Below, in pieces: positions 9,142 to 16,479 of a stretch of 64,000 nt of DNA; the first letter of the stretch is position 1; the number at the start of each line of letters is the position of its first letter. Location: positions 496,001 to 560,000 of the forward strand of contig NC_022584.1 in the NCBI RefSeq assembly GCF_000479335.1, given 5' to 3'. The notes under the pieces are model-generated. The model made no database searches and was not told the DNA's origin. It saw nothing but the letters and a program-made list of their open reading frames with translations. Position numbers and translations under genes: made by a program. This DNA comes from Streptococcus ilei (GTDB taxonomy: Bacteria > Bacillota > Bacilli > Lactobacillales > Streptococcaceae).

Positions 9142-9747
9142 ATGACAAAACTTATTGCGATCGTTGGAACAAACTCCAAACGTTCAACAAACCGCCAACT
9201 ACTTCAATACATGCAAAAGCATTTTGCTGATAAGGCAGAGATTGAATTGGTTGAGATTAAAGATATCCCTGTCTTCAACAAGCCAGCCAATAAACAAGTC
9301 CCTGAAGCTATCTTAGAGATTGCTGCGAAAATCGAGGAAGCTGATGGTGTTATCATTGGTACACCAGAATACGATCATTCCATCCCTGCTGTCTTGATGA
9401 GCGCCCTTGCTTGGCTATCTTATGGGATCTACCCACTCTTAAGCAAACCAGTGATGATTACAGGTGCTTCTTATGGTACGCTTGGTTCATCTCGCGCTCA
9501 ATTGCAGCTTCGTCAAATCTTGAACTCACCAGAAATCAAAGCAACTGTCCTTCCAGACGAATTCTTGCTTTCTCACTCTCTTCAAGCATTTGATCAAAAT
9601 GGTGACTTGGTAGATCTTGATGTCATCAAGAAATTGGACGCCATCTTTGATGATTTCCGTATCTTTGTTAAAGTTACTGATAAACTGCGCAACGCTCAAG
9701 AATTGCTTCGCAAAGATGCCGAAGACTTCGACTGGGAAAACTTGTAA
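9142..9747 (+). CDS. NAD(P)H-dependent FMN reductase, flavodoxin-like fold
   Basis: A 201-residue protein of the FMN_red superfamily. It has the N-terminal phosphate-binding loop GTNSKRSTNRQ, the central TPEYDHSIPAVLMSALAWLSY segment that contacts the isoalloxazine, and GASYGTLGSSRAQLQLR. It should reduce FMN or quinone-like acceptors with NAD(P)H in the cytoplasm. It is second in the apbE operon (24-base gap, AAAGG ribosome site) and is a tandem paralogue of the N-terminal domain of the next gene, lacking that gene's PAS-like domain and tail. The physiological acceptor is unknown. It may form heterodimers with its paralogue, which is inference. Confidence 0.88.
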   Translation: MTKLIAIVGTNSKRSTNRQLLQYMQKHFADKAEIELVEIKDIPVFNKPANKQVPEAILEIAAKIEEADGVIIGTPEYDHSIPAVLMSALAWLSYGIYPLLSKPVMITGASYGTLGSSRAQLQLRQILNSPEIKATVLPDEFLLSHSLQAFDQNGDLVDLDVIKKLDAIFDDFRIFVKVTDKLRNAQELLRKDAEDFDWENL

Positions 9748-9765
9748 GATAGGAGACATACTAGC

Positions 9766-11001
9766 ATGAAATTTGTAGGACTTGTAGGATCAAACTACGA
9801 CCAATCATATAACCGCAAACTTTTGGAATTCATCCGTCGTCATTTTAAGATCAAATTTGAATTAGAAGTTCTTGAAATCGATGAAGTTCCAATGTTCAAC
9901 CAAGATGAAAAATGGGACGAAAGCTTCCAATTGCGTCTCCTCAACAATAAAATTACCCGTGCTGACGGTGTAATTATCGCAACACCTGAACACAACCATA
10001 CTATTTCAGCAGGACTAAAATCTGTTTTAGAATGGCTCTCCTATGAAGTGCATCCTTTCGAAAGCAAACCGGTTATGATTGTGGGTGCTTCTTACTATGA
10101 CCAAGGGACTTCTCGTGCCCAAGTCCACCTTCGTAAGATTCTGGATGCTCCAGGTGTCAATGCCTATACCCTTCCAGGGAACGAATTCCTTCTCGGAAAA
10201 GCGAAAGAAGCTTTTGACGCAGATGGCAACATCATCAACGAAGGAACTGTAAAATTCCTTGAAACTTGTTTAGATAACTTTGTGAAATACGTAGGAGTCG
10301 TTTCTAAATTGAAAAAACCAAAACCAATTGAACCAGAAGATTTGGATTGCGGAAAACCAATCGCTACTACTGTTACCGAGGTCGACCCAGATGATCCAGA
10401 TTGGGTAGAAAAAGTTGCAGAAATTACAGGGGCTGTATCTGGTGATACATACGTAAAATTGGACCACGGTATCCTGACTGTTAATCAAATCGATATGTTC
10501 TTGAAAGCTATGCCTTTCGAATTGACATACGCTGATGATAACAACCAGTTCCTCTACTACAACAATGCCCACCAAGATCCAGATACGATGTTTGCGAAAC
10601 GCGTGCCACCTCAATCAGGTAGCCGGATGTCAACCGTTCACGGTTCTCTTCCACCAGCACGTATGAAAAACGTTGAATGGGTCATTGGTACTCTTCGCAA
10701 CGGAAACCAAGAATATGTTCGTACCATTGTTCCAGGCTCTCCTGAAGGCGTGATCAATACTCACAACTATCAAGCTATGTACTATCCAGATGGTTCATAT
10801 GCTGGTATCAACGAAATCGTCTTTAACTTCCAGCCATGGTTGGATTGGTACCTTCAAACAACTGGTCAACGCTTAGTAGGCGGTAGCGGACCATTCGCTC
10901 CTGCTGGCGGCCATGGGGATGCAGACGCAACTTCAGGTGCTTCAGATGCTGGAGGACACGGTGACGCAGTTGCTGATGCTACATCTGGTGCAAGCAACTA
11001 A
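9766..11001 (+). CDS. FMN reductase-PAS fusion with tandem ApbE-type flavinylation tail
   Basis: 411 residues in three parts. Residues 1-190 form an FMN_red flavodoxin-like domain (GSNYDQSYNRK, TPEHNHTISAGLKSVLEWLS). A short acidic linker follows, and about residues 225-365 resemble the PAS-like domain found at the end of DUF438 proteins (FLYYNNAHQDPDTMFAKR). The tail, residues 381-411, contains two 17-residue repeats, each with GGHGDA then DATSGAS (residues 387-393 and 404-410). DxxSGA(S/T) is the known acceptor signature for ApbE, which attaches FMN through phosphate to the last Ser/Thr, here Ser393 and Ser410. With a cytoplasmic ApbE encoded in the same operon, two covalent FMNs per chain are predicted. 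Domain calls are from motifs; flavinylation is inferred. Confidence 0.85.
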   Translation: MKFVGLVGSNYDQSYNRKLLEFIRRHFKIKFELEVLEIDEVPMFNQDEKWDESFQLRLLNNKITRADGVIIATPEHNHTISAGLKSVLEWLSYEVHPFESKPVMIVGASYYDQGTSRAQVHLRKILDAPGVNAYTLPGNEFLLGKAKEAFDADGNIINEGTVKFLETCLDNFVKYVGVVSKLKKPKPIEPEDLDCGKPIATTVTEVDPDDPDWVEKVAEITGAVSGDTYVKLDHGILTVNQIDMFLKAMPFELTYADDNNQFLYYNNAHQDPDTMFAKRVPPQSGSRMSTVHGSLPPARMKNVEWVIGTLRNGNQEYVRTIVPGSPEGVINTHNYQAMYYPDGSYAGINEIVFNFQPWLDWYLQTTGQRLVGGSGPFAPAGGHGDADATSGASDAGGHGDAVADATSGASN

Positions 11002-11006
11002 TAAAA

Positions 11007-11031
11007 AAAATGAAGCTTTATGCTTCATTTT
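11007..11031. terminator. Bidirectional terminator between flavin operon and tlpA
   Basis: AAAATGAAGC / GCTTCATTTT hairpin with a five-base loop, flanked by A and T runs, between two convergent genes. Confidence 0.9.
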
Positions 11032-11604
11032 TTATTTCAACTCTTTGATAATCTTCTTGGCATCTTCATTTGAAATCGCCCCTAATTGAACATGTCCAAT
11101 CTTTCCTTGGCTATCAATAAAGACTTCCGTAGGGATTGAACGGACTTGGTAATTTATAAAGGCAGATCCGTCCGGATTGTACAAAACAGGAACTGATTGA
11201 TAGTCTTGTTGGGCAAACCATTCAACAAACTCTTCTTCTGTTTTTTCCCCTTGCATCCCTGGTGCCATAACGGTAAGAATCTCAAAGTCCCGGTCCTTTT
11301 CTTCGACCAGTTTATTCAGTTCAGGCATACTTTGTCGGCAAGGACCACACCAAGTTGCCCAGAATTTCAAGTAAACCTTTTTGCCTCTATAGTCTGAAAG
11401 TTTGACTGTATTCCCCTTCATGTCCTTTAGCTCGAAGTCACTGGCTTCTTTTCCTACCAAGGGATGTTTACTAGCTGTTGTATTGGTCATGGATTGATTA
11501 TCCATGGATTGATTGTTCATGCCGCTTTCGGACTGATTCATAGAGCAAGCAGTCAGAATGGATAAAGAAAGAAGCGAAAAACAGGCGTATTTAATAACTT
11601 TCAT
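11032..11604 (-). CDS. Surface thioredoxin-like lipoprotein, TlpA/ResA family
   Basis: 190 residues. A lipoprotein signal with lipobox LTAC (Cys20) is followed by a Met/Asn/Gln/Ser-rich linker (residues 21-48, several NQSM units) and a TlpA/ResA thioredoxin domain. The active site FWATWCGPC has Cys86 and Cys89, and the cis-Pro region IPTEVF is present. It receives electrons from the membrane protein CcdA encoded 22 bases upstream. In pneumococcus the equivalent Etrx proteins reduce surface methionine sulphoxide reductase MsrAB, but no msrAB gene lies in this window, so its partner must be elsewhere or different. Confidence 0.9.
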   Translation of the reverse strand: MKVIKYACFSLLSLSILTACSMNQSESGMNNQSMDNQSMTNTTASKHPLVGKEASDFELKDMKGNTVKLSDYRGKKVYLKFWATWCGPCRQSMPELNKLVEEKDRDFEILTVMAPGMQGEKTEEEFVEWFAQQDYQSVPVLYNPDGSAFINYQVRSIPTEVFIDSQGKIGHVQLGAISNEDAKKIIKELK

Positions 11605-11626
11605 AATGAGTAAACCTCCATTTGAT

Positions 11627-12334
11627 TTATGAAAAGATAGCAGACAAGCTATTCAATTGTCCCAAGAGTAACAAAATCCCCATAATGATGATGATCAAGC
11701 CACCAATCTTCTTCAGTAACAAGAGATGGGGTTTTAGACGATTAAAGTATGGGAGAACAATCCCAGACGCTAAGGCCAAAAGTAAAAACGGAATAGCCAT
11801 CCCTAGTGTATAGATAAAGAGATAGAGAGCACCCATGAGGGCATCTTGACCATTGGATGCTGCTAAGGCAAGTACAGAGCCTAGAACCGGACCGATACAT
11901 GGCGTCCAGCCAAAGCTAAAACCAAGCCCAAGCAGAAAAGCTGAAAGTAATTCATTCTTGTGCTTGTTCGCCCCGAAATCCATTGTTTTTTGCTTTTCTA
12001 AGAAGTTAAAGTGAAAGACTTCCATCTGATGAAGACCAAGGATAATGATCAGCGCTCCCATCAAGTATCGGAACCAGTTGGTGTACATAATTTGCCCAAG
12101 TAGACCTGCCCCGAAACCAATAATAAGGAAAATAACAGAAATCCCTGCGATAAAACACAAGGTCTTTACAAGACCATGCCAGCGAATCTTCTTCCCGAAA
12201 ATCTGGATGGATTTTTCCTGATCACTTCCTAGCAAGACCCCGATGTATACCGGAAGCAAAGGAAAGACACAAGGAGAGAAAAAAGAGAGAATCCCTGCCA
12301 GAAAGACAGTGAAGGAGAAAACGATTTGATTCAT
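11627..12334 (-). CDS. ccdA: Thiol-disulphide electron transporter CcdA
   Basis: A 235-residue six-helix membrane protein of the CcdA/DsbD-transmembrane family. The redox Cys motifs appear as FFSPCVFPLLP in the first helix and GWTPCIGPVLG mid-protein, the pair that carries electrons from cytoplasmic thioredoxin across the membrane. The first gene of a two-gene unit with the TlpA-like lipoprotein, it keeps that protein reduced outside the cell. The length is normal for CcdA. Confidence 0.93.
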   Translation of the reverse strand: MNQIVFSFTVFLAGILSFFSPCVFPLLPVYIGVLLGSDQEKSIQIFGKKIRWHGLVKTLCFIAGISVIFLIIGFGAGLLGQIMYTNWFRYLMGALIIILGLHQMEVFHFNFLEKQKTMDFGANKHKNELLSAFLLGLGFSFGWTPCIGPVLGSVLALAASNGQDALMGALYLFIYTLGMAIPFLLLALASGIVLPYFNRLKPHLLLLKKIGGLIIIIMGILLLLGQLNSLSAIFS

Positions 12335-12405
12335 AAAACACTCCGTATATTGATATGCTACAACTAGTATAACATTCCAGCTCCTAAATTAAAAATTTCT
12401 GCTAC

Positions 12406-12447
12406 GCTTTGATTTCTAAACGATCATTTAGAAACTAGTTTCAAAGC
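12406..12447. repeat. Interrupted inverted repeat upstream of ccdA
   Basis: GCTTTGA + TTTCTAAA (12406-12420) pairs with TTTAGAAA (12427-12434) and, after six unpaired bases, TCAAAGC (12441-12447). The 15 pairs make a strong interrupted palindrome between the brnQ terminator and the ccdA start. It may be an operator or an RNA hairpin. Confidence 0.6.
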
Positions 12448-12455
12448 CAAACAAA

Positions 12456-12482
12456 AACTCCAAAGTATTTCACTCTGGAGTT
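12456..12482 (-). terminator. brnQ terminator
   Basis: AACTCCA ... TGGAGTT stem with a nested AGT/ACT inner stem, followed on the minus strand by TTTTGTTT, 11 bases after the brnQ stop. Confidence 0.88.
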
Positions 12483-12493
12483 CAATTGACGAC

Positions 12494-13813
12494 TTATTCT
12501 TCTTCTGCACTTTGTTTATTTGGCAAGAAAAGAGAGAGGACAATACCAACTACTACTGGGAGTAACCATGGGAGGGATTGGGCAGCAAATGGTAAAGTTT
12601 TAATGACGTTTGCCAGACCTGTAAGTTTGAAGGTGCTTGCAAGAACATCTGCAATCGCCACCAAGCTAACTAAGAAAATAGTCAGTTGCATTCCTGGTTT
12701 TGATAGTTGAGTAAATTTGTTTACAATCACAATCAACACTATAGTAATGGTGATTGGATAGAGGATCATCAAGACAGGCAATGAATAGGCAATAATGGCG
12801 CTCAAGCCAAGATTGGCAATCGCAAAACCAATCAAAGTGAAGACTGTCGCATAGACCTTGTAAGAGATTTTAGGGAAGGTGTTATGGAAGAATTCCCCGG
12901 TTGACACGATCAAACCGGCTGTTGTAGTGAAGCAAGTCACCGTCACCATACCCGCAAGGAAGATTTGAGCAGCTGGCCCAAAGATAGCCTTGGTCGCTTC
13001 TGAAAGGACATAGACCCCTTTATTGGCATCAGATGCCATTACTTTTGCTGGAATTGGGAAATGATTTCCAAGGTAACCCAAGCCAATGTATAAAATACTA
13101 AATCCAATGGCTACAACAATCCCAACGATCCAGATGGTTTTAATGTATTCTTTCTTGCTGGTGAAACCAAGTTGATTGAGGGTGGTTACCGCAATCACAC
13201 TGAAGGCCACTGAAGCAAGGGCATCCAAGGTATTGTACCCTTCAAGGAAACCTTGGCCAAAGGCAGATGCTTGGTAGGCTTCTGTTGCAACTTGTGGCGC
13301 GTGTCCGCTGTACTTGAGAGCACCTAGAACAACCAGTACAACGATCAAAATCGCAAAGATCGGTGTCAAAATCCGACCAATGCTATCTAGGATCTTAGAT
13401 GGATAGAGGGCAATCAAATAGGCTAAACAAAAATAAACCAAGGTGAAAACGAAGAGACTAAGTTTTCCACTTGAATTTCCTAACAAGGGGGCAATCCCAA
13501 CTTCGTAGGAAACGGTAGCCGTTCTCGGAATGGCAAAGAAAGGGCCAATAGAGAGGTACAAGGCTACTAGATAAACGATAGCAAACCAAGGGGCGATTTT
13601 ACGTGAAATCTCATGAATATAGCCTTTAGGATTGAGCGTCCCAATGATCAAGGTAATAATCGCAATTCCTACTCCTGATAAGACAAATCCAGCAATAGCT
13701 GGCCAAAAATGGATACCCGATTGGGCACCTAGCGCAGGTGGAAAGATCAAATTCCCTGCACCGAAGAAAATACCAAATAACAGCAAACCTGTTAAGGAAC
13801 CTTTTCGTAACAT
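12494..13813 (-). CDS. brnQ: Branched-chain amino acid transporter BrnQ (LIV cotransporter)
   Basis: A 439-residue protein with about 12 transmembrane helices, opening GLLLFGIFFGAGNLIFPP, the family hallmark. It imports Leu/Ile/Val with Na+ or H+. The start at 13813 follows AAAGGAGAA at the ideal distance; an in-frame upstream extension lacks such a site. It is monocistronic with its own terminator. No T-box or other leader is obvious upstream. Confidence 0.93.
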   Translation of the reverse strand: MLRKGSLTGLLLFGIFFGAGNLIFPPALGAQSGIHFWPAIAGFVLSGVGIAIITLIIGTLNPKGYIHEISRKIAPWFAIVYLVALYLSIGPFFAIPRTATVSYEVGIAPLLGNSSGKLSLFVFTLVYFCLAYLIALYPSKILDSIGRILTPIFAILIVVLVVLGALKYSGHAPQVATEAYQASAFGQGFLEGYNTLDALASVAFSVIAVTTLNQLGFTSKKEYIKTIWIVGIVVAIGFSILYIGLGYLGNHFPIPAKVMASDANKGVYVLSEATKAIFGPAAQIFLAGMVTVTCFTTTAGLIVSTGEFFHNTFPKISYKVYATVFTLIGFAIANLGLSAIIAYSLPVLMILYPITITIVLIVIVNKFTQLSKPGMQLTIFLVSLVAIADVLASTFKLTGLANVIKTLPFAAQSLPWLLPVVVGIVLSLFLPNKQSAEEE

Positions 13814-13963
13814 ATGTTCTCCTTTACATTTTTCAATCTTATCTAGTATATCAGCTTTCTTCCACCACGGCAATTCTTTTTACTGGAATAATTACATTTA
13901 AAAATAACTTAAGGCAAAGAAGACTCTACTGTAGATTCTTATATACTTCTTCATTCATTAATA

Positions 13964-14004
13964 AAAAAAGTGCTTCTCTGCTATCTAACAGAGGAGCACT
14001 TTTT
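13964..14004 (-). terminator. Terminator of the GNAT gene
   Basis: A long stem, AAAAAGTGCTTCTCTG paired with CAGAGGAGCACTTTTT (one mismatch), immediately after the stop codon. It is likely bidirectional, though no plus-strand gene enters it. Confidence 0.88.
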
Positions 14005-14008
14005 GTTT

Positions 14009-14563
14009 TTAATCTTCACTAAAGCGTCGGTATTGAATGCGGAAATCAAAATAATTCTCTTCCTGAAGTTTACGGAAGATATCACGATAGGCCTCCTCAT
14101 CGAAGCCCTCTCCTCGGTAGAGAATCTCGAAACTAAGGTCTTCGTATTCAAGAAAAGCATTGGCTGTTTTAAAGCCATTTCGGATATAGAAATCCATCCG
14201 AGCTTGACGTTGCTCTAGATTATCACATTCTTCATCCAATCGCTCAACTTCTAACAACATGGTCCGTTGATAAAATTCCACTAATTTTTCAATGATTTCT
14301 TGCCCATAGCCGTGACTTCGCAAGTGAGGCATAATGGCAAAGAAGCTGACATAAAAGGCCTTGGCATTTGAAATAGCAAAGGCAAATCCAACAAATTCTT
14401 CCTCATTGTAAAAGGCAAAAAAATGAGCATCATCATTGTCTGTATAGCGTAAAAACTCAGATATAGGAATCCGTTCCTCTTCAGGGAAAGCCTCGGTATT
14501 CAACCGCTCGACCTTGTCCAGATCTGGGAATGTTTCAGTGATTAATTGGCTTGTTAAGCGCAT
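14009..14563 (-). CDS. GNAT-family N-acetyltransferase
   Basis: A 184-residue acetyltransferase-like protein. The acetyl-CoA loop appears as LRSHGYGQEIIEKLVEF, the Q/RxxGxG/A signature of GNATs, preceded by the beta strand YVSFFAIMPHL. The start at 14563 follows GGAGG; the longer open frame is not preceded by a better site. The substrate cannot be told from sequence. It stands alone between brnQ and an ABC exporter pair. Confidence 0.85.
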   Translation of the reverse strand: MRLTSQLITETFPDLDKVERLNTEAFPEEERIPISEFLRYTDNDDAHFFAFYNEEEFVGFAFAISNAKAFYVSFFAIMPHLRSHGYGQEIIEKLVEFYQRTMLLEVERLDEECDNLEQRQARMDFYIRNGFKTANAFLEYEDLSFEILYRGEGFDEEAYRDIFRKLQEENYFDFRIQYRRFSED

Positions 14564-14684
14564 AAAGCCTCCATTTCTGCTACGATTATAGCAAATAAAA
14601 TAAACACCTTCAAGAAATCCGTCTTCTTTCAAAAGCAAGTATGTAGCTTAACAAAAAAATAGCTACTGCTCTTTTTTGACGCTT

Positions 14685-16466
14685 TTATTCAGCTTCTTCT
14701 TTTTTGGAGAATTGACTCATGTACAAGTCGTAATAAAATCCTTGGGCAGCCAAGAGGGACTCATGATTTCCTTGTTCGATGATTTGCCCATCTTTAAGGA
14801 CTAAAATCTTATCCGCTTCTTGGATAGTAGACAAGCGGTGAGCGATGACAAAACTAGTCCGCCCTTTCATCAAGTTCTTCATAGCCTTTTGAATCAAGAG
14901 TTCCAGACGCGTATCCACTGAAGAAGTTGCCTCATCTAAAATCAATATCTTTGGATCAGCTAGAAGGGCACGCGCAATGGTCAACAATTGTTTTTGCCCC
15001 AAAGAAATATTACTAGACTCCTGGTTCATCTCCATGTTGTAGCCACCCGGAAGGGTCCGGATAAAGTGGTCCACATTGGCGGCCTTGGCAGCAGCGACAA
15101 TCTCTTCATCTGTCGCATCCAAGTTTCCAAAGCGCAGATTCTCTTTAATGGTCCCTTCATAGAGCCAAGCATCCTGAAGAACCATCCCAAACTGCTTACG
15201 ATAGTCTTGGCGAGATAGTTCACGGATATCATGACCATCCACTGTAATAGCCCCCTTAGTCACATCGTAGAAACGCATGAGGAGGTTGATGAGGGTCGTT
15301 TTCCCTGCTCCTGTCGGTCCGACAATAGCCACCATCTCACCAGGATTAACCTCTAGGTTAAAATCACGGATCAGCGGTTTATCTTCCACATATTGGAAGT
15401 CTACATGGTTAAAGCTAACCTGCCCTGTCAGCTCTTTGTCCAGAGATTCATTTTTACCGAGCACTTCATCTGGTTCATCAAGGACTTGGAAGACCCGGTC
15501 TAGTGAAGATTTGGCACTTTGCAAGGTGCCAGCTAACTGGCTCAAATTTTGAATAGGTTGATTGATCTGCCAGACATACTGAACAAAAGCCTGCATATTC
15601 CCAACTGTAAGACGACCAGCAAGAACTTGAATAGCTCCGATAACTGCGACCAAAAGATAGGTCAAATCAGAGATGGCATTAAGAACTGGCATCATCAGTC
15701 CAGAAATAAAATTCGCTTTAAATCCAACTTGTTGGAGACGACGAGTAATGTCACGGAATTCTTCTTGCGATGATTCTTCACGTACATAGAGTTTTAAGAC
15801 GTTAAATCCACTCAAGTTTTCCTGAACAAAACCATTTAGAGCTCCAAGAACATCAGCCTGCTCTTTAAAATAGGGCTGGGATTTCTTCATAATAAACTGT
15901 GCACCGAAGAAGGTAATCGGAATAGAAGCAATTACGATTAACCCCAAAGTGAGGTTAAGATAAAGTACCATAGCAATAACCAAGCTTAAGGTGAAGATCG
16001 CATTTACAATTTGAAGGAAAGACTGTTGCAAGGCATTGGAAACCGTTTCGACATCACTAGTAAAGCGACCGAGAAGATCTCCAAATTGGTGCTGATCAAA
16101 GTAAGAAACGGGGATACGATTAATTTTTTCGGATAAGTCATTACGCATATCCTCAATCATGCTTTGAACAGCATTGGTCATGAAGTAATTCGAATAATAT
16201 GAACCGAGTTCATACAAGACTCCACGGAAGAGATAGACAACCATGACCCAGCCGACATAGCCAGCATTAATCTGAGCTCCTGCTACTCCTCTAGCCATAT
16301 CTGTCAGGTTAGCAGTTAATTCAGTAATGGCGAGTCCTAGAATATAGGGTTCGATGACACTCATGACCACACTCAGAATTTTTAGAAGAGTAGCGAAAAT
16401 AACGGCAAAGCGATAAGCTTTTAAGTAGCCCCAAAGGCGTACAAAACTGGAACGTTTTTCTTTCAT
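14685..16466 (-). CDS. ABC exporter half-transporter, consensus Walker B partner
   Basis: A 593-residue protein with an N-terminal six-helix exporter domain and a C-terminal ATPase. It has Walker A GPTGAGKTT and Walker B ILILDEATSSVD with the catalytic Glu, but the signature motif is ISLGQ rather than LSGGQ. The preceding gene shows the opposite defects, so the two form a heterodimer with one working ATP site, as in LmrCD, BmrCD and TM287/288. Exporters of this class move drugs or lipids outward. It starts 13 bases after the partner gene. Confidence 0.9.
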   Translation of the reverse strand: MKEKRSSFVRLWGYLKAYRFAVIFATLLKILSVVMSVIEPYILGLAITELTANLTDMARGVAGAQINAGYVGWVMVVYLFRGVLYELGSYYSNYFMTNAVQSMIEDMRNDLSEKINRIPVSYFDQHQFGDLLGRFTSDVETVSNALQQSFLQIVNAIFTLSLVIAMVLYLNLTLGLIVIASIPITFFGAQFIMKKSQPYFKEQADVLGALNGFVQENLSGFNVLKLYVREESSQEEFRDITRRLQQVGFKANFISGLMMPVLNAISDLTYLLVAVIGAIQVLAGRLTVGNMQAFVQYVWQINQPIQNLSQLAGTLQSAKSSLDRVFQVLDEPDEVLGKNESLDKELTGQVSFNHVDFQYVEDKPLIRDFNLEVNPGEMVAIVGPTGAGKTTLINLLMRFYDVTKGAITVDGHDIRELSRQDYRKQFGMVLQDAWLYEGTIKENLRFGNLDATDEEIVAAAKAANVDHFIRTLPGGYNMEMNQESSNISLGQKQLLTIARALLADPKILILDEATSSVDTRLELLIQKAMKNLMKGRTSFVIAHRLSTIQEADKILVLKDGQIIEQGNHESLLAAQGFYYDLYMSQFSKKEEAE

Positions 16467-16479
16467 TTTCTCCTCCCTC

